A stretch of DNA of 64,000 bases from Andalucia godoyi (lineage: Eukaryota > Discoba > Jakobea > Jakobida > Andaluciidae), in NCBI GenBank assembly GCA_009859145.1, contig VRVR01000030.1, positions 115,097 through 179,096 of the forward strand, read 5' to 3'. A program made the position numbers and the translations under genes. Under the pieces are notes generated by a model that saw only the letters and a list, made by a program, of their open reading frames with translations, did not search any database and had not been told where the DNA came from. Numbering within the stretch: the stretch's first letter is position 1; each line of letters opens with the position of its first letter. Below are positions 46,270 to 55,450 of the stretch, one piece after another.

Positions 46270-46720
46270 CCTTACTACAATAGATTGCTTTTCCTTTTCT
46301 TCTTTTTGGTTGCGCAGTAGAGGACTCTTGCTGAAAAATAAAAATTATTCGCAAATATCAAAAGAACAAGAACACAACAACAACAACAAAAACAAAAACA
46401 ACAAAATACTGTTCAGGACCAGCAGCTACGCGAGATCTCCAAGTGCTTCACTCACCAGAAAGGCGGGGGAGAAAGCATCTCTACAAACCCGCAAGTGCGA
46501 CGCTCGAGGGAATCGCAAAGGGCTGTTGTTGTATGGTACGTGAACTGGTCCCATGACGAATAGAACTTCGAATGATGACAGCAGTTGTTCCACAGCGTTG
46601 TTCGACGCCCGTGTCTGGTGTTTTCCTTTGCTGTCAGTCCCAGCACTTCAACCCTGGCCCGAGAAAAAGCCCTGATCGGTCAGCTCCTACGGATTTTTTG
46701 GGTGCTCGCACTACTGCCGG
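46270..46720. other. Intergenic region between arrestin-like gene start and SLU7 end
   Basis: 450 bases with (AAC)n near 46375-46405. No gene recognised. Confidence 0.5.
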
Positions 46721-47989
46721 TTACATGGAGGAGGGACATTTGGCGCAAAATGCATTGCGATCAACGATTTTGCAGCAAGCATAACCCCACTTTCCGGATG
46801 CCTTGTCCCAATAAGAGCCCCACACAGAAGTGTGGTTGAGCGGCCAGACGTCTGCAGGAAATCGCTTCGCCGATGATTCTGTGCTGCCTCCTGTTGCCTG
46901 CGCTTCCACCATGCTCTCGCCTTTCAAACTGTCGGAGAGCTCAATTCCTGCGCTTTCCAGCTGCAAGCGCTCTTCCTCTGTCAGAACATCTGTCGAACCA
47001 TATTTTTCCAAAAGTTCTGCACGCAGCCGCTCGGCGTCTCGGGCCTTCTCCTCCTCCCATCTAGCAAATTCCTTTTCGGCGCGCGTTGGGTTCACAAACG
47101 GATGCACCTCGCGCTCTGCTTGCGATTCTCGAAATGCATAGAGCTGGACTTTCGCAAACACGCCAGCATCTCCAGTGCCGCGGTAAGCCACGTCGCCAAG
47201 CGCTTTTCGCTTGCGCCCAATCTCGGGATTCGCTTCGCTAGCAGAAACGGGTCCTCTCAGCGTTCTCGTCTTCGGATCATATGTCGACATGTCGTCTTCC
47301 AAGTTATTCAAGTATTTTGCCCTGTCCTCCCGATAGCGGGATCCTGAGGAGAATGCAGTGGTAGAAGTGGCAGCAGACAAGAGCTCCTCCTTTGTAGCTT
47401 CTGCACTCAACATTCTCTTGTCCTGCACTCGCTTCATGTAGTCCACGCTGTCGAATCCTGCCCATCTGTCGCGCTTCGCGTCGTACGACGATGCGTTCGT
47501 CCGCAGACGTCCAGGAACTCCCGGCAACACCTCGTCGACGGCAACATGCGCACCTGCATACTTTGCTTTTTTTGCCCGTGGCCGCTCGGTACAATCGCGG
47601 GTTGAGTGCGTCATTGATCCACAGTTTTCACAAGCACCTTTTCGAAGCTTGGTTGCGACAACACCGATTTTGCGAGCGTGTTTGAGTGCGTTTTCAGCTT
47701 CTTCGTCGAACTTCACATCAAGCGAAGTGTCTCGCCGCTGATGCGAAAGCGTGGAATCCAGCGCAGTTGAAGCGTTGGAGATCTGTGCATCCATAGTTCC
47801 AGATGCATTCGATCCGCCTCCTGACACTGGTAGCGTAGGGGGCGCAGATGCCGCAGATGCCGCAGCATACCAGGGAGCTCGCGCAATGAATTCAGGCATG
47901 TATGGGTTTGAACCAGTCGAGGGTGCTGAAGATCTAGGTCCATTTGCAGCACCAATCCCCCTCCGTTTGTTCCCCGACTGCCCACTCAT
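46721..47989 (-). CDS. SLU7: Pre-mRNA splicing factor SLU7
   Basis: 422 residues. Family marks in order: NPYMPEFIARAPWYA (28-42), the CCHC zinc knuckle CENCGSMTHSTRDC (120-133; C-x2-C-x4-H-x4-C) followed by ERPRAKKAKYAG, WAGFDSVDYMKRV (DRWxGFD), DDMSTYDPKTRTLR, and near the end VWPLNHTSVWGSYW with GKWGYACC. SLU7 acts in the second catalytic step of splicing in 3' splice-site choice. It is shorter than the human protein (586) because the C-terminal region is reduced. Its presence agrees with the spliceosomal introns found in this window. Confidence 0.96.
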   Translation of the reverse strand: MSGQSGNKRRGIGAANGPRSSAPSTGSNPYMPEFIARAPWYAAASAASAPPTLPVSGGGSNASGTMDAQISNASTALDSTLSHQRRDTSLDVKFDEEAENALKHARKIGVVATKLRKGACENCGSMTHSTRDCTERPRAKKAKYAGAHVAVDEVLPGVPGRLRTNASSYDAKRDRWAGFDSVDYMKRVQDKRMLSAEATKEELLSAATSTTAFSSGSRYREDRAKYLNNLEDDMSTYDPKTRTLRGPVSASEANPEIGRKRKALGDVAYRGTGDAGVFAKVQLYAFRESQAEREVHPFVNPTRAEKEFARWEEEKARDAERLRAELLEKYGSTDVLTEEERLQLESAGIELSDSLKGESMVEAQATGGSTESSAKRFPADVWPLNHTSVWGSYWDKASGKWGYACCKIVDRNAFCAKCPSSM

Positions 47990-48234
47990 TCATTCACACC
48001 TTTTTTTTGTTGTTGTTGTTTTTGCACCAATGAAGACACAAGAAAGTAAAAGAAAATGAAACAATGGAGACACAAAAGTATTATACATGAAAAAACGGAC
48101 CTGGACTTGAGGACAGAAAGGTTGAGGCGGAATGAAGAGCGAAATGCTTTTTTATTGTATTTTTACAACCGCGCGCCCGAAGGGCATACCCTGAAACAGG
48201 GGGGGCATGTCTGTACGCTTCGTATTTTCCAATG

Positions 48235-48326
<92 letters not shown>

Positions 48327-48346
48327 ACTCTGGTATTGTTGGTTGT
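47990..48346. other. Intergenic region containing a long (GA)n tract
   Basis: 357 bases between two minus-strand genes; includes the 87-nt (GA)n microsatellite. Confidence 0.6.
48238..48324. repeat. (GA)n microsatellite, about 87 nt
   Basis: Forty-three uninterrupted GA units in the 3' flank of the LAMTOR5 gene. Confidence 0.95.
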
Positions 48347-48792
48347 TTATCTGCGACGGATAGTAGCGACAGTGACATGGTCAATGTTGTTGACTGTGAT
48401 GGACTGTTTCTTTCCATTTACGACGGCCCCATGAAAGTCTGATCCAAAAGCACTGCAGAGATCATGAGAAGAGGACGCAATGGACGATGCCGCAGCTGCA
48501 ATCGAGGCCGACGCAGAGCCACGGGACGCAATCAACAGACCCGATTTATCTGATACAGACACTGCAGACACATTTGGTTCAGCAGCTCTATGCACGGCAT
48601 ACAGAAGAAGAACAAGAAGAAGGTGAAAAGAAGGCGGAAAAAACACGAAGACAAAAAAGCGACATTAGACTCGAAACGGGAATTGAAAACAGCGAATTCT
48701 TATTCAATAAAACAGAGGGGAGAAACGGATAAGGTAAAACCAAAAAAGAAAACATACATCGAATCAAGAACGGCGGAGAATGAATCAGACAT
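48347..48792 (-). CDS. LAMTOR5: Ragulator subunit LAMTOR5 (spliced)
   Basis: Exons 48792-48758 and 48587-48347 give 91 residues, the size of human LAMTOR5. Donor CGAT|GTATGT, a CTAAT branch site (GAGTCTAATG) and acceptor GCATAG|A agree in phase 2. The joined start MSDSFSAVLDSI-AAEPNVS leads into the roadblock fold: VSDKSGLLIASRG (matching TDSQGLNLGCRG), an alanine helix with HDLC, then SDFHGAVV, KKQSITVNNIDHVTVATI (matching the NIMIQKHDGITVAV strands). LAMTOR5 is part of the Ragulator that anchors Rag GTPases and mTORC1 at the lysosome. Confidence 0.83.
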
Positions 48793-49304
48793 TGCTTGTG
48801 ATATTGTTCGGTTCTAGAGAATGTTGTGTACACGAGACCTGACAAAACAGCCAACAGCCGGCATGAAGTAAGTCTTTTCGTAGAATGAACGACACCAATA
48901 ATTATACGAACATCAGTCATCACCAATCGCAGGGAAAATCCTCCAAAGGACCAGGGTTTTGGTGCACAATACAAAATACACACCAACAACTCATCAAACC
49001 CTAGACTTTTAAACCCCGTCACCATTCCCGTGCACAGGGGACCTCGGTCAAGTCAAGTTTTCCTCCTCCCTATATATTATTTTAGATTTCTTTTTCTCGT
49101 GTCTCCAACACTCCAATCCTCCTCCATATCTTCCTCATTGGCGAGCTCGACTCGTTTTTGTTTTCTTCTTTTCTTTTTTCTTTTTTAATTTTAATTTTAT
49201 TATAATTATCATTCTCTCTTCGTTGCGCTTCCCCATTTTCATTGTTGGTTTACCCATTTTTCATCTTCTACAACAGACAGGGAAAAAAAAAATCCGAGCT
49301 GAGA
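48793..49304. other. Divergent promoter region of LAMTOR5 and enolase
   Basis: 512 bases, with a T-rich block at 49080-49220 ahead of the highly expressed-type enolase gene. No gene recognised. Confidence 0.5.
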
Positions 49305-50759
49305 ATGTCCACCGTTTCCAAAATCCCTGTGCAGCAGTACATCACTGAGAAGAAGCTTGAACCCTTGATTGAAAAGGGGGTCAACGCATGCTACAAGTCG
49401 CAAGCGGAGAACCCTGCGATCTTTCTTTCTGAATGGTTCCGTCGCGAGTCTGGCTCTCCGCTCATCCAGCGTCTTCATGGCCGCGAAGTCCTTGATTCAC
49501 GCGGAAACCCGACCGTCGAGTGCGACGTGATTGTGAACAACCGTGTAGTTGCTCGAGCGACTGCTCCGTCTGGCGCATCCACAGGTTCAAACGAGGCGCA
49601 CGAACTGCGTGACACTGACCGCAAGGATCGCTACCTTGGAAAGGGAGTCCAGACTGCAGTGGAGAACGTCAATTCAAAGCTCTCGGCTGCAGTTGCATCA
49701 TATGATGCCTCGGACCTGAGGGCATGCGATAAGGCCCTGTGCGACGCAGATGGCACGGAATTGAAGACAAAGCTTGGTGGAAATGCACTGACTGCCGCGT
49801 CATTTGCAATTGCCGAGGCTGGAGCCATTCTGACGGATACGTCACTCTACAAGCACCTTGCAAAGGCGTTTTTGGACGGCCAGGCCCCCCCTGCTTCGCA
49901 CCGCTATGCGCTGCCGATCCCGTTGGTTAACATTGTCAACGGAGGAAAGCATGCTGGTGGGAAACTGAAGATTCAGGAGTTCATGATCGTGCCAAAGTCT
50001 GGAATTCTCTTCCGCGACCAGCTGCGCATCATCACAGAAGTGTATCACAACCTCGGAAAAGTCCTTGTTGAGAAATATGGACCGTCCGCAAAGAATCTCG
50101 GCGATGAGGGCGGGTATGCACCATCTTTGGACACCCCGGACGAGGCACTTCAGGCAATCGAAGCGGGCATCTTGCGTGCTGGATACAAGGTTGGCGAGGA
50201 TGTGTTCCTTGCACTTGATTGCGCAGCCTCCGAGTACTACAACGAGGAGACCCACACGTATGAACTGATCCACGGGCAGCAGTTTACTGTTGATGAAGTG
50301 CTCGAGTTCTTTGCAAAGATGATTGAGGCACACCCTGCACTCATTTCGATCGAAGATCCGCTGCACGAGAAGGACTATGAAGGATGGGTCAGATTCAACG
50401 AGAGATTTGGTGCACAGCGCATGGTTGTCGGCGACGATCTCTACACCACAAACCCAAACATGATCAAGAGAGGAATCGAGCACAAGTGGGCGAACGCCCT
50501 TTTGCTGAAGGTCAACCAGATCGGTACCGTTTCCGAAGCAATCGAGGCAGCAAAGTTGAAGTTTGCCGCTGGTGGACAGGTTATCGTATCTCATAGATCT
50601 GGAGAATCTGTTGGATCAACGATTGCGGATCTGGCTGTGGGAATCGGCGCAAAGTACATCAAGACTGGTGCAGTTGCTCGTGGTGAACGTGTTGCAAAAT
50701 ACAACAGGCTGCTCCAAATTGAGGAAGAGCTCATTGCCGAAGGACTCCTTGCACAGTAA
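49305..50759 (+). CDS. ENO: Enolase with N-terminal Dpy-30/RIIa-like docking extension
   Basis: 484 residues from ATG 49305. Residues about 10-46 (QQYITEKKLEPLIEKGVNAC ... ENPAIFLSEWF) follow the Dpy-30/RII pattern YL...V.P.L..GL....RP.DP..FLA.YL. The enolase core begins IQRLHGREVLDSRGNPTVE, with the mobile loop SGASTGSNEA, PIPLVNIVNGGKHAGGKL, SIEDPLHEKD, GDDLYTTNP, catalytic Lys in LLLKVNQIGTV and VIVSHRSGES. All active-site residues are present, so it should convert 2-phosphoglycerate to PEP. Enolase is a known component of the central apparatus in Chlamydomonas flagella; a docking motif fused to it suggests ciliary localisation here. Confidence 0.93.
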   Translation: MSTVSKIPVQQYITEKKLEPLIEKGVNACYKSQAENPAIFLSEWFRRESGSPLIQRLHGREVLDSRGNPTVECDVIVNNRVVARATAPSGASTGSNEAHELRDTDRKDRYLGKGVQTAVENVNSKLSAAVASYDASDLRACDKALCDADGTELKTKLGGNALTAASFAIAEAGAILTDTSLYKHLAKAFLDGQAPPASHRYALPIPLVNIVNGGKHAGGKLKIQEFMIVPKSGILFRDQLRIITEVYHNLGKVLVEKYGPSAKNLGDEGGYAPSLDTPDEALQAIEAGILRAGYKVGEDVFLALDCAASEYYNEETHTYELIHGQQFTVDEVLEFFAKMIEAHPALISIEDPLHEKDYEGWVRFNERFGAQRMVVGDDLYTTNPNMIKRGIEHKWANALLLKVNQIGTVSEAIEAAKLKFAAGGQVIVSHRSGESVGSTIADLAVGIGAKYIKTGAVARGERVAKYNRLLQIEEELIAEGLLAQ

Positions 50760-51028
50760 GCCAATGGCTTCTTCTGCGTTGTGCTTAGCCAGCCGATGTT
50801 TTACGTTCTTCTTCGTTTTCTTCCCTATCTCCTATGCGCATTCCTGCCTTTATTTCTTTCTGTGATGCAGTAGTAGTCTGGTTATCGCATGTGTCTTGGC
50901 TGCCGTTACTGTTTGTGCTTTGCCCCTTCCTTTCTTCTTCTCTTCTTTCTGCTTTCTCGTACGGTTATAAAAAAGCTTACATCAAACACGAAATTACAAG
51001 ACAATCTGTTCCTTACAAGAACATTTAT
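50760..51028. other. Convergent 3' region
   Basis: T-rich 3' flank of enolase meeting the 3' end of the minus-strand RGG-type gene. Nothing else seen. Confidence 0.45.
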
Positions 51029-51445
51029 TTACAAATCTACAGCCTCTATTCCAGGATGTGTGTCCTGTGGTACTTGGGCTAGCTGCGGAATCGGCGTGAG
51101 ATCGGGAACTGGAGCAAGCAAAGGGGTCTGCTCTGTGGAATATGCTGCAGCCCGTGCAGGTGCAGGTGCAGGTGCAGGTGCAGAATGGTCAATTGCGTCA
51201 GGGTTTTTGCACCCTGCTGCGATCCACGGATCCGAAAACATTGACGGAGACAACAGTGATCGAGTGTGCTGAAATGGCTGATTGTTGCTGCTCTGATGAT
51301 GGTGATGAGGGAGGTAGTGACTGTGATGCTGGTAATGATCACTAAAACCGCGACCGCGACCGCGGCTGTGACTGTGACCGCGATCGTTTCGCCCACGGTA
51401 CGGAAATGGCTGTTGCCTGTAACCGCGGTAAGCCCCCCGTTCCAT
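51029..51445 (-). CDS. Arg/His/Pro-rich low-complexity protein
   Basis: 138 residues from ATG 51445 (MERGAYRGYRQQPFPYRG); an earlier in-frame start at 51490 is a non-ATG codon. RGG/RGR-type N-terminus (RGRNDRG...RGRGRGF), a histidine-rich stretch (HHSHYLPHHHH), then a more constrained FSDPWIAAGCKNPD, and an Ala-Pro repeat encoded by GCAGGT units (51155-51183). Likely RNA-binding or disordered regulator; no family named. Confidence 0.45.
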   Translation of the reverse strand: MERGAYRGYRQQPFPYRGRNDRGHSHSRGRGRGFSDHYQHHSHYLPHHHHQSSNNQPFQHTRSLLSPSMFSDPWIAAGCKNPDAIDHSAPAPAPAPARAAAYSTEQTPLLAPVPDLTPIPQLAQVPQDTHPGIEAVDL

Positions 51446-51586
51446 TTCCTCTTGGTTTGGACCGAAAATCACGCACGTCTGACAATTCAAAGCTCTGCTT
51501 GATCAATCGATCGATCGAAGATATCCAATCAATTTGCTTGCTTGTTTGCACAACAGACACGATCCACGCCGCTGCCACTTACACTG

Positions 51587-53480
51587 GAAGTGAACCAGAT
51601 CTTTTCGTGGAGTGAAAGCGGGCTCTTTTTGGAGTGAACCAGGTCATTCATTGCCAGCGCTTGTACCAATTAGAAAATTCGAATTTTTCGTGTTTGCTTT
51701 CTCGCCAAGTTCCCTATCACAGCTTCTTCCAACTGTGCTCCACGGCTATGGCTTCGTGAACAGAGGGGTATGAAACAGGCCTCATTCTCTGCAGTTGGTG
51801 CAGGTCGATGCCCCACTCTTTGTACTTCTGCAGGGCAATGGCGGCTTCTTCGTCCCCTTCGTGGATTCCATCCAGAATTTTGCGTGAATTGACTGGAATC
51901 TTTTTCAAGCACTGCGCAAAGAACGAACGTGCATGCTTGTATGCGGCAATGGTGTGATCGGGCAAGATCTGGGTCGCAGCGTGATGAACCAGTGCTGCAT
52001 TTCTCGGACAATCTGACAGAACTGGAACTTCCACATTCCGAATACTTCTTCGCAAGGATCAAGAAATGGAGAATACGGCGGCAGCTGTTCTACTTCAATT
52101 TTTTGGATTCCCACTCGCGCAACAAGGGGATCACTGTTTGCTTCGCTGTATGCATTGGAACGTTGTCGTGAATGATCATTTGCTTTTGACCTTCGAGGAG
52201 CTTTCCCGTTTGTTCGAGACGCTGGAAGAGATTCTTCAGAAATACGGCGTACGTGACGCCATTGATGCCCCCCTGTGTAGCATTCGTAATAGACGAGCGA
52301 ACTTTCTGTCGACAGCTGCGATCACAGTCAGGCTCTGCACTTGCATGTTGTCAATTGCCAGCAGTGGACGACATCCTTGAAGGGATATCCCTTGTTCGGG
52401 GTGGACAACAACATTGAACGGGCGTCTCGTCGATGAAAATTGCTTTTTGGTACTGATCTTCTTTGTCGCCAAGCATTTTCGATGCGTATTCACTACGAGC
52501 ATGGATTAGGCGTTCCAGATTTCAAGAAACGGGAACTGTCAAGAAATCCGCGACTTCGCTTGTACGGCTCCCCATGAAGTTAATTTGATTCCAAATGATG
52601 TTTCGATCCTCCTGCGATACAACTCCAGTAGGCTTTATCGGCGTTCTCGCCAGTTCTTCCTTCGCCTTTTCGACAGCCTCCTTTCGCTGATGTTCTGCAA
52701 GAGCTGCCTTCGCTAATGTCTCTCGCACAGCTGCTTGCATCGTCAGCGTCCCTGCTGCATCGCTGTTTTGGAGCTTCCGCGCTCTTTTCATTTCCCGAAC
52801 TTCCTTTGCAGCATCCAGCGAAAGCCGCTTCCTCGATGTGAGTTGGTTCATTTGAAGCCCCTGCAGTTCTGGAATAGCTGCCACATCCGTGTGGGAAATG
52901 GGAATCACCTTTTCATCATCTGGCAAGATTCGTTTCGCAGTCTGGCTTGGAACACTCGCGCTAGATGAAGCAGATGCCACAGCCTGCGCGTCTCGTCGCC
53001 TCAGTGAAGGTACACGAACACAATTGTCATACACCTCAGTTAACGGCTGGCGGACTGGAAAAGCCTCAGAAGCGCTTCTTTCTTGAAAAAGCTCGTTTTC
53101 AGCACCCGCAAAAGGTCCACGGCACACGTCTTTCCACGCTGAAGTTGAAAATATGGCGCGGTTCTCTGAGAGCTCCCGGGCGGGTCCGGCTGCGTTTGCT
53201 TGTGGGTTTTGTGCCGCGTTGCTCTCGATTTCGTGCGACGATTTTGAGTCTGGGTTCTCTCGTGCCAAGGTTTCCGTGGTCTGCTTCATTCCTGGACGTG
53301 TGTTTCCAATGTGTGATCAGTTCCTTTATTAAAAATTGAAGAAGGAGAGAAAGAGCTCTATTTCTTTTTGTCTCCATTTTAGTGTCTCCCACGCAAACTG
53401 TGCGCGCCAAAAAATTATTATTCGCCAACTGCAGCAGCAGTTCACTCCAAAAAAAAAAAGATCTGGTTCACTTCCAGGCG
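51587..53480. mobile_element. Decayed DDE transposon with terminal inverted repeats (Tc1/mariner-type)
   Basis: Ends are inverted copies of TGGAAGTGAACCAGATCTTT (51590-51609 and 53458-53477), with GGAGTGAA boxes repeated just inside each. The element (about 1.9 kb) holds one broken transposase on the minus strand (separate entry). A clear target-site duplication is not visible; a TA precedes the left end (TTACAC|TGG) only. On the right it abuts the coding tail of a Fanzor right end. Confidence 0.8.
51690..53289 (-). pseudogene. Transposase pseudogene, DDE (Tc1/mariner/IS630-like)
   Basis: The frame opens with ATG 53289 and runs 255 residues: a Ser/Ala-rich then helical, basic N-terminal region (RKRLSLDAAKEVREMKRARK; EDRNIIWNQINFMGSRTSEV). 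It stops at 52522. Beyond, the catalytic domain continues in pieces: a first Asp in FIDET (52430 region), PFNVVVHPEQGISLQ in the next frame, the second Asp in MIIHDNVPMHTAKQ (52140-52180), and the final Glu in VEQLPPYSPFLDPCEEVFGMWK (split; 52050-52105), a DDE_3 hallmark. At least three frame changes and a stop separate them, so it is inactive. Confidence 0.8.
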
Positions 53481-53600
53481 GTCGGATGTAAGAACGTCTC
53501 TCATGCTGAGGGGCGTGTTGGGGCCTACACCCCTTCCCAATCATGCTATGCATGTTGGTTAGTGTAGAATGTAGGCGTTGTCGTAACGACTGGCGGACGG
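53478..53600 (+). mobile_element. Fanzor right-end relic 4
   Basis: Immediately after the DDE element's right repeat the frame reads VGCKNVSHAEGRVGAYTPSQ then SCYACW, nearly identical to copy 2 (KNVSHAEGRVGGLPPSQSCY). The hairpin GGGGCCTACACCCC lies at 53520-53533, and AGTGTAGAATGTAGGCGTT at 53561-53579 is the same box as in copies 1 and 3. Weak evidence for the left half: the frame before 51587 ends CTTDTIHAAATYT, which could be the broken counterpart of C..TDRD.NAARN, so the DDE element may have inserted into the Fanzor gene's last codons. Confidence 0.65.
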
Positions 53601-54296
53601 CTATGATAAATCATCAGATAGTATGCCTGAGTTGACAGTCGTCGACGTTGCTGTTGAACGAAAGCCGACCTTTTTCTTCCGCAGACTGCTGCGGGTTGCT
53701 GTCGTTGTTTGTCGTGGCTGTTGTTGTTGTTATCGCGGCGGCGTGGGTGTGCAGGTCGAGGCCCAATGAGATCCTGTCGAATATTCACAACCGATTCCTT
53801 TTAATCGATTGTTCCTCCGCCGCGGCCTCTCTTTCTCCCTCTCTATGACGCACAACATTGCCAATCAACAGAATGAATAGCATATCTGCTCGATTGAAAA
53901 CAGAGAATGAACAAGTGGATTAAAAATGCGGAATGGCAATAAAAAAAGCTCGTTGAAACCCCTAGTTTCCCATGGTTCCCAGGGTCCCAACGGTTTCTGA
54001 CGAATGCATTAATTGCTCAATTCGAGAGCTCTGAACAAAAAAATAGGATGTCTCTGTCTTTTGGGGTACACAGCCTCACGGATGTCCCACTCAAAAGGAG
54101 AGCTTCATTGGATGGGCGCTGATGCGGATTGTAAAAGTCACTTTACGCCAAAAACATCTGTCTGTGACGCAGCACGCGAGCCAAAATGTTTGAAGAGGTT
54201 TTGGGTTGGAGGTAAGTACTTGATGAAGAAGGGAAAATCAGCACTCTTTTATTGTGTGTACTCTACATCGTTTCTTCAGGATCAGCTGTTGCTTGC
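53601..54296. other. Intergenic region after the transposon block
   Basis: About 700 bases with a GTT-rich stretch at 53690-53740. No gene recognised; probable 3' region of the Maf gene in the last 60 bases. Confidence 0.5.
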
Positions 54297-55019
54297 CTAC
54301 AGACTCTGGGACAATTGGGCAAACAGATGAACGGGAAAACCCACGACATTCGCATACTCGCCTTCGATCGACTGAACGAGGACTCCGCCGAGACCCTGGA
54401 TCTTGTATCCTCCAGCAGCATCCTTTGCCTCTCCCGTTTGTACGTATGCTTGCAGAGCATCCTCTGAGCATTCTGCAAATCTCACTGTTGTTTCTGCAAC
54501 GCCAGATAGCACTTTGCTCTGGCTTGGAACAGCAATCCACAGCGCAGTCTGCACCGTGTGCGGCGCCCCGTTCAGCAATCGCAGCATCTGCAGATGCTCT
54601 GTTTCGCTTTCTGGCTTGTTCAGCACCTTTTGCCCCTTTCTCTGGCGCCCGCCTTCTGCGTCATCAGCGGCGACACCGGCACCATCAACAACAACAATTG
54701 TGTCGGCAGCAATGACGAGAACAGGTCGTCGATCAGCATCGTCCACAGTGGTGCATGCGACCCGTTCCACAATATCAATAAGCTTTCTTCGTCCAGTTTC
54801 TGCAACATATGCAGCTGTACTTGGAAAATCGCCAGGGTTCAAATCTTCTGCAAAGGTCGACGGAACCACCTCAAACGACGGGTCGCTCACGGAACAACCA
54901 AGCAACTGCGATAGCAGCTCTTTGCGACGTGGCGAAGACGAAGCAAGAATCACTCGATAGCGCGATGCAAGCGTCAAAAGAGTGGAAAGCACATTGCCAG
55001 AAAACACACTTCTTGCCAT
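54297..55019 (-). CDS. Maf-family nucleoside triphosphate pyrophosphatase
   Basis: 240 residues. YRVILASSSPRRKELLSQL is the SPRR substrate loop, VIAADTIVVVDG the metal-binding Asp segment, VLNKPESETEHLQMLRLLNG the KP..E....L..L.G motif, and Y-x-x-TGEAKDAAGGYKIQGLG with YANVVGFPV closes the family pattern. The conserved KAGGY lysine reads D-A-A-G-G-Y here. Maf enzymes hydrolyse dTTP/UTP or modified nucleotides to monophosphates, cleaning the pool. An insert of about 20 residues rich in Asp/Gly/Arg lies between VVDG and KVLNKP. The first 15 residues are weakly presequence-like. Confidence 0.92.
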   Translation of the reverse strand: MARSVFSGNVLSTLLTLASRYRVILASSSPRRKELLSQLLGCSVSDPSFEVVPSTFAEDLNPGDFPSTAAYVAETGRRKLIDIVERVACTTVDDADRRPVLVIAADTIVVVDGAGVAADDAEGGRQRKGQKVLNKPESETEHLQMLRLLNGAPHTVQTALWIAVPSQSKVLSGVAETTVRFAECSEDALQAYVQTGEAKDAAGGYKIQGLGGVLVQSIEGEYANVVGFPVHLFAQLSQSL

Positions 55020-55450
55020 GCTCTGGACAAATTCTTTTCCGTCGTCTTCTTATTCTTCCTTTTCCACAGCCCACATTTCTGGGAAGCGTTACGGACTTAC
55101 TGGCAAGATGAGCCGGGATCCGTTCGCTGCTTCGTACTACAGTAGCCACTGCAAATCAGATATGAGTGCTGCATGAGACTGCAGGCAGCATGGCGTACCG
55201 ATGCAGTGGTGTGTTCCCTGTGTGGCAGGGGATGGGATGGGATGAGCCGAACACCCTATAACACTGCTCGAGGATTGGAGACATCAGAAGTTCCGCACAG
55301 CAACCCAGGGCATCGAGACGACAACATGCGAAATGGAACGAAAAGAATGGGAGAAGACAAAACACAGAAAGAAAGCAAGCAGAGGGAGCAAGAAGAAGTC
55401 TGCTTTACAGATGTACTCGGCGATAACATACGAAAGGGAAAACATACAAA
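55020..55450. other. Intergenic region
   Basis: 430 bases between two minus-strand genes, with GGGATGGGATGGGATG near 55228-55243. No gene recognised. Confidence 0.45.

Noticed and set aside
48207-48434. Frame of alternating Arg-Glu
   Set aside because: Translation of the (GA)n tract.
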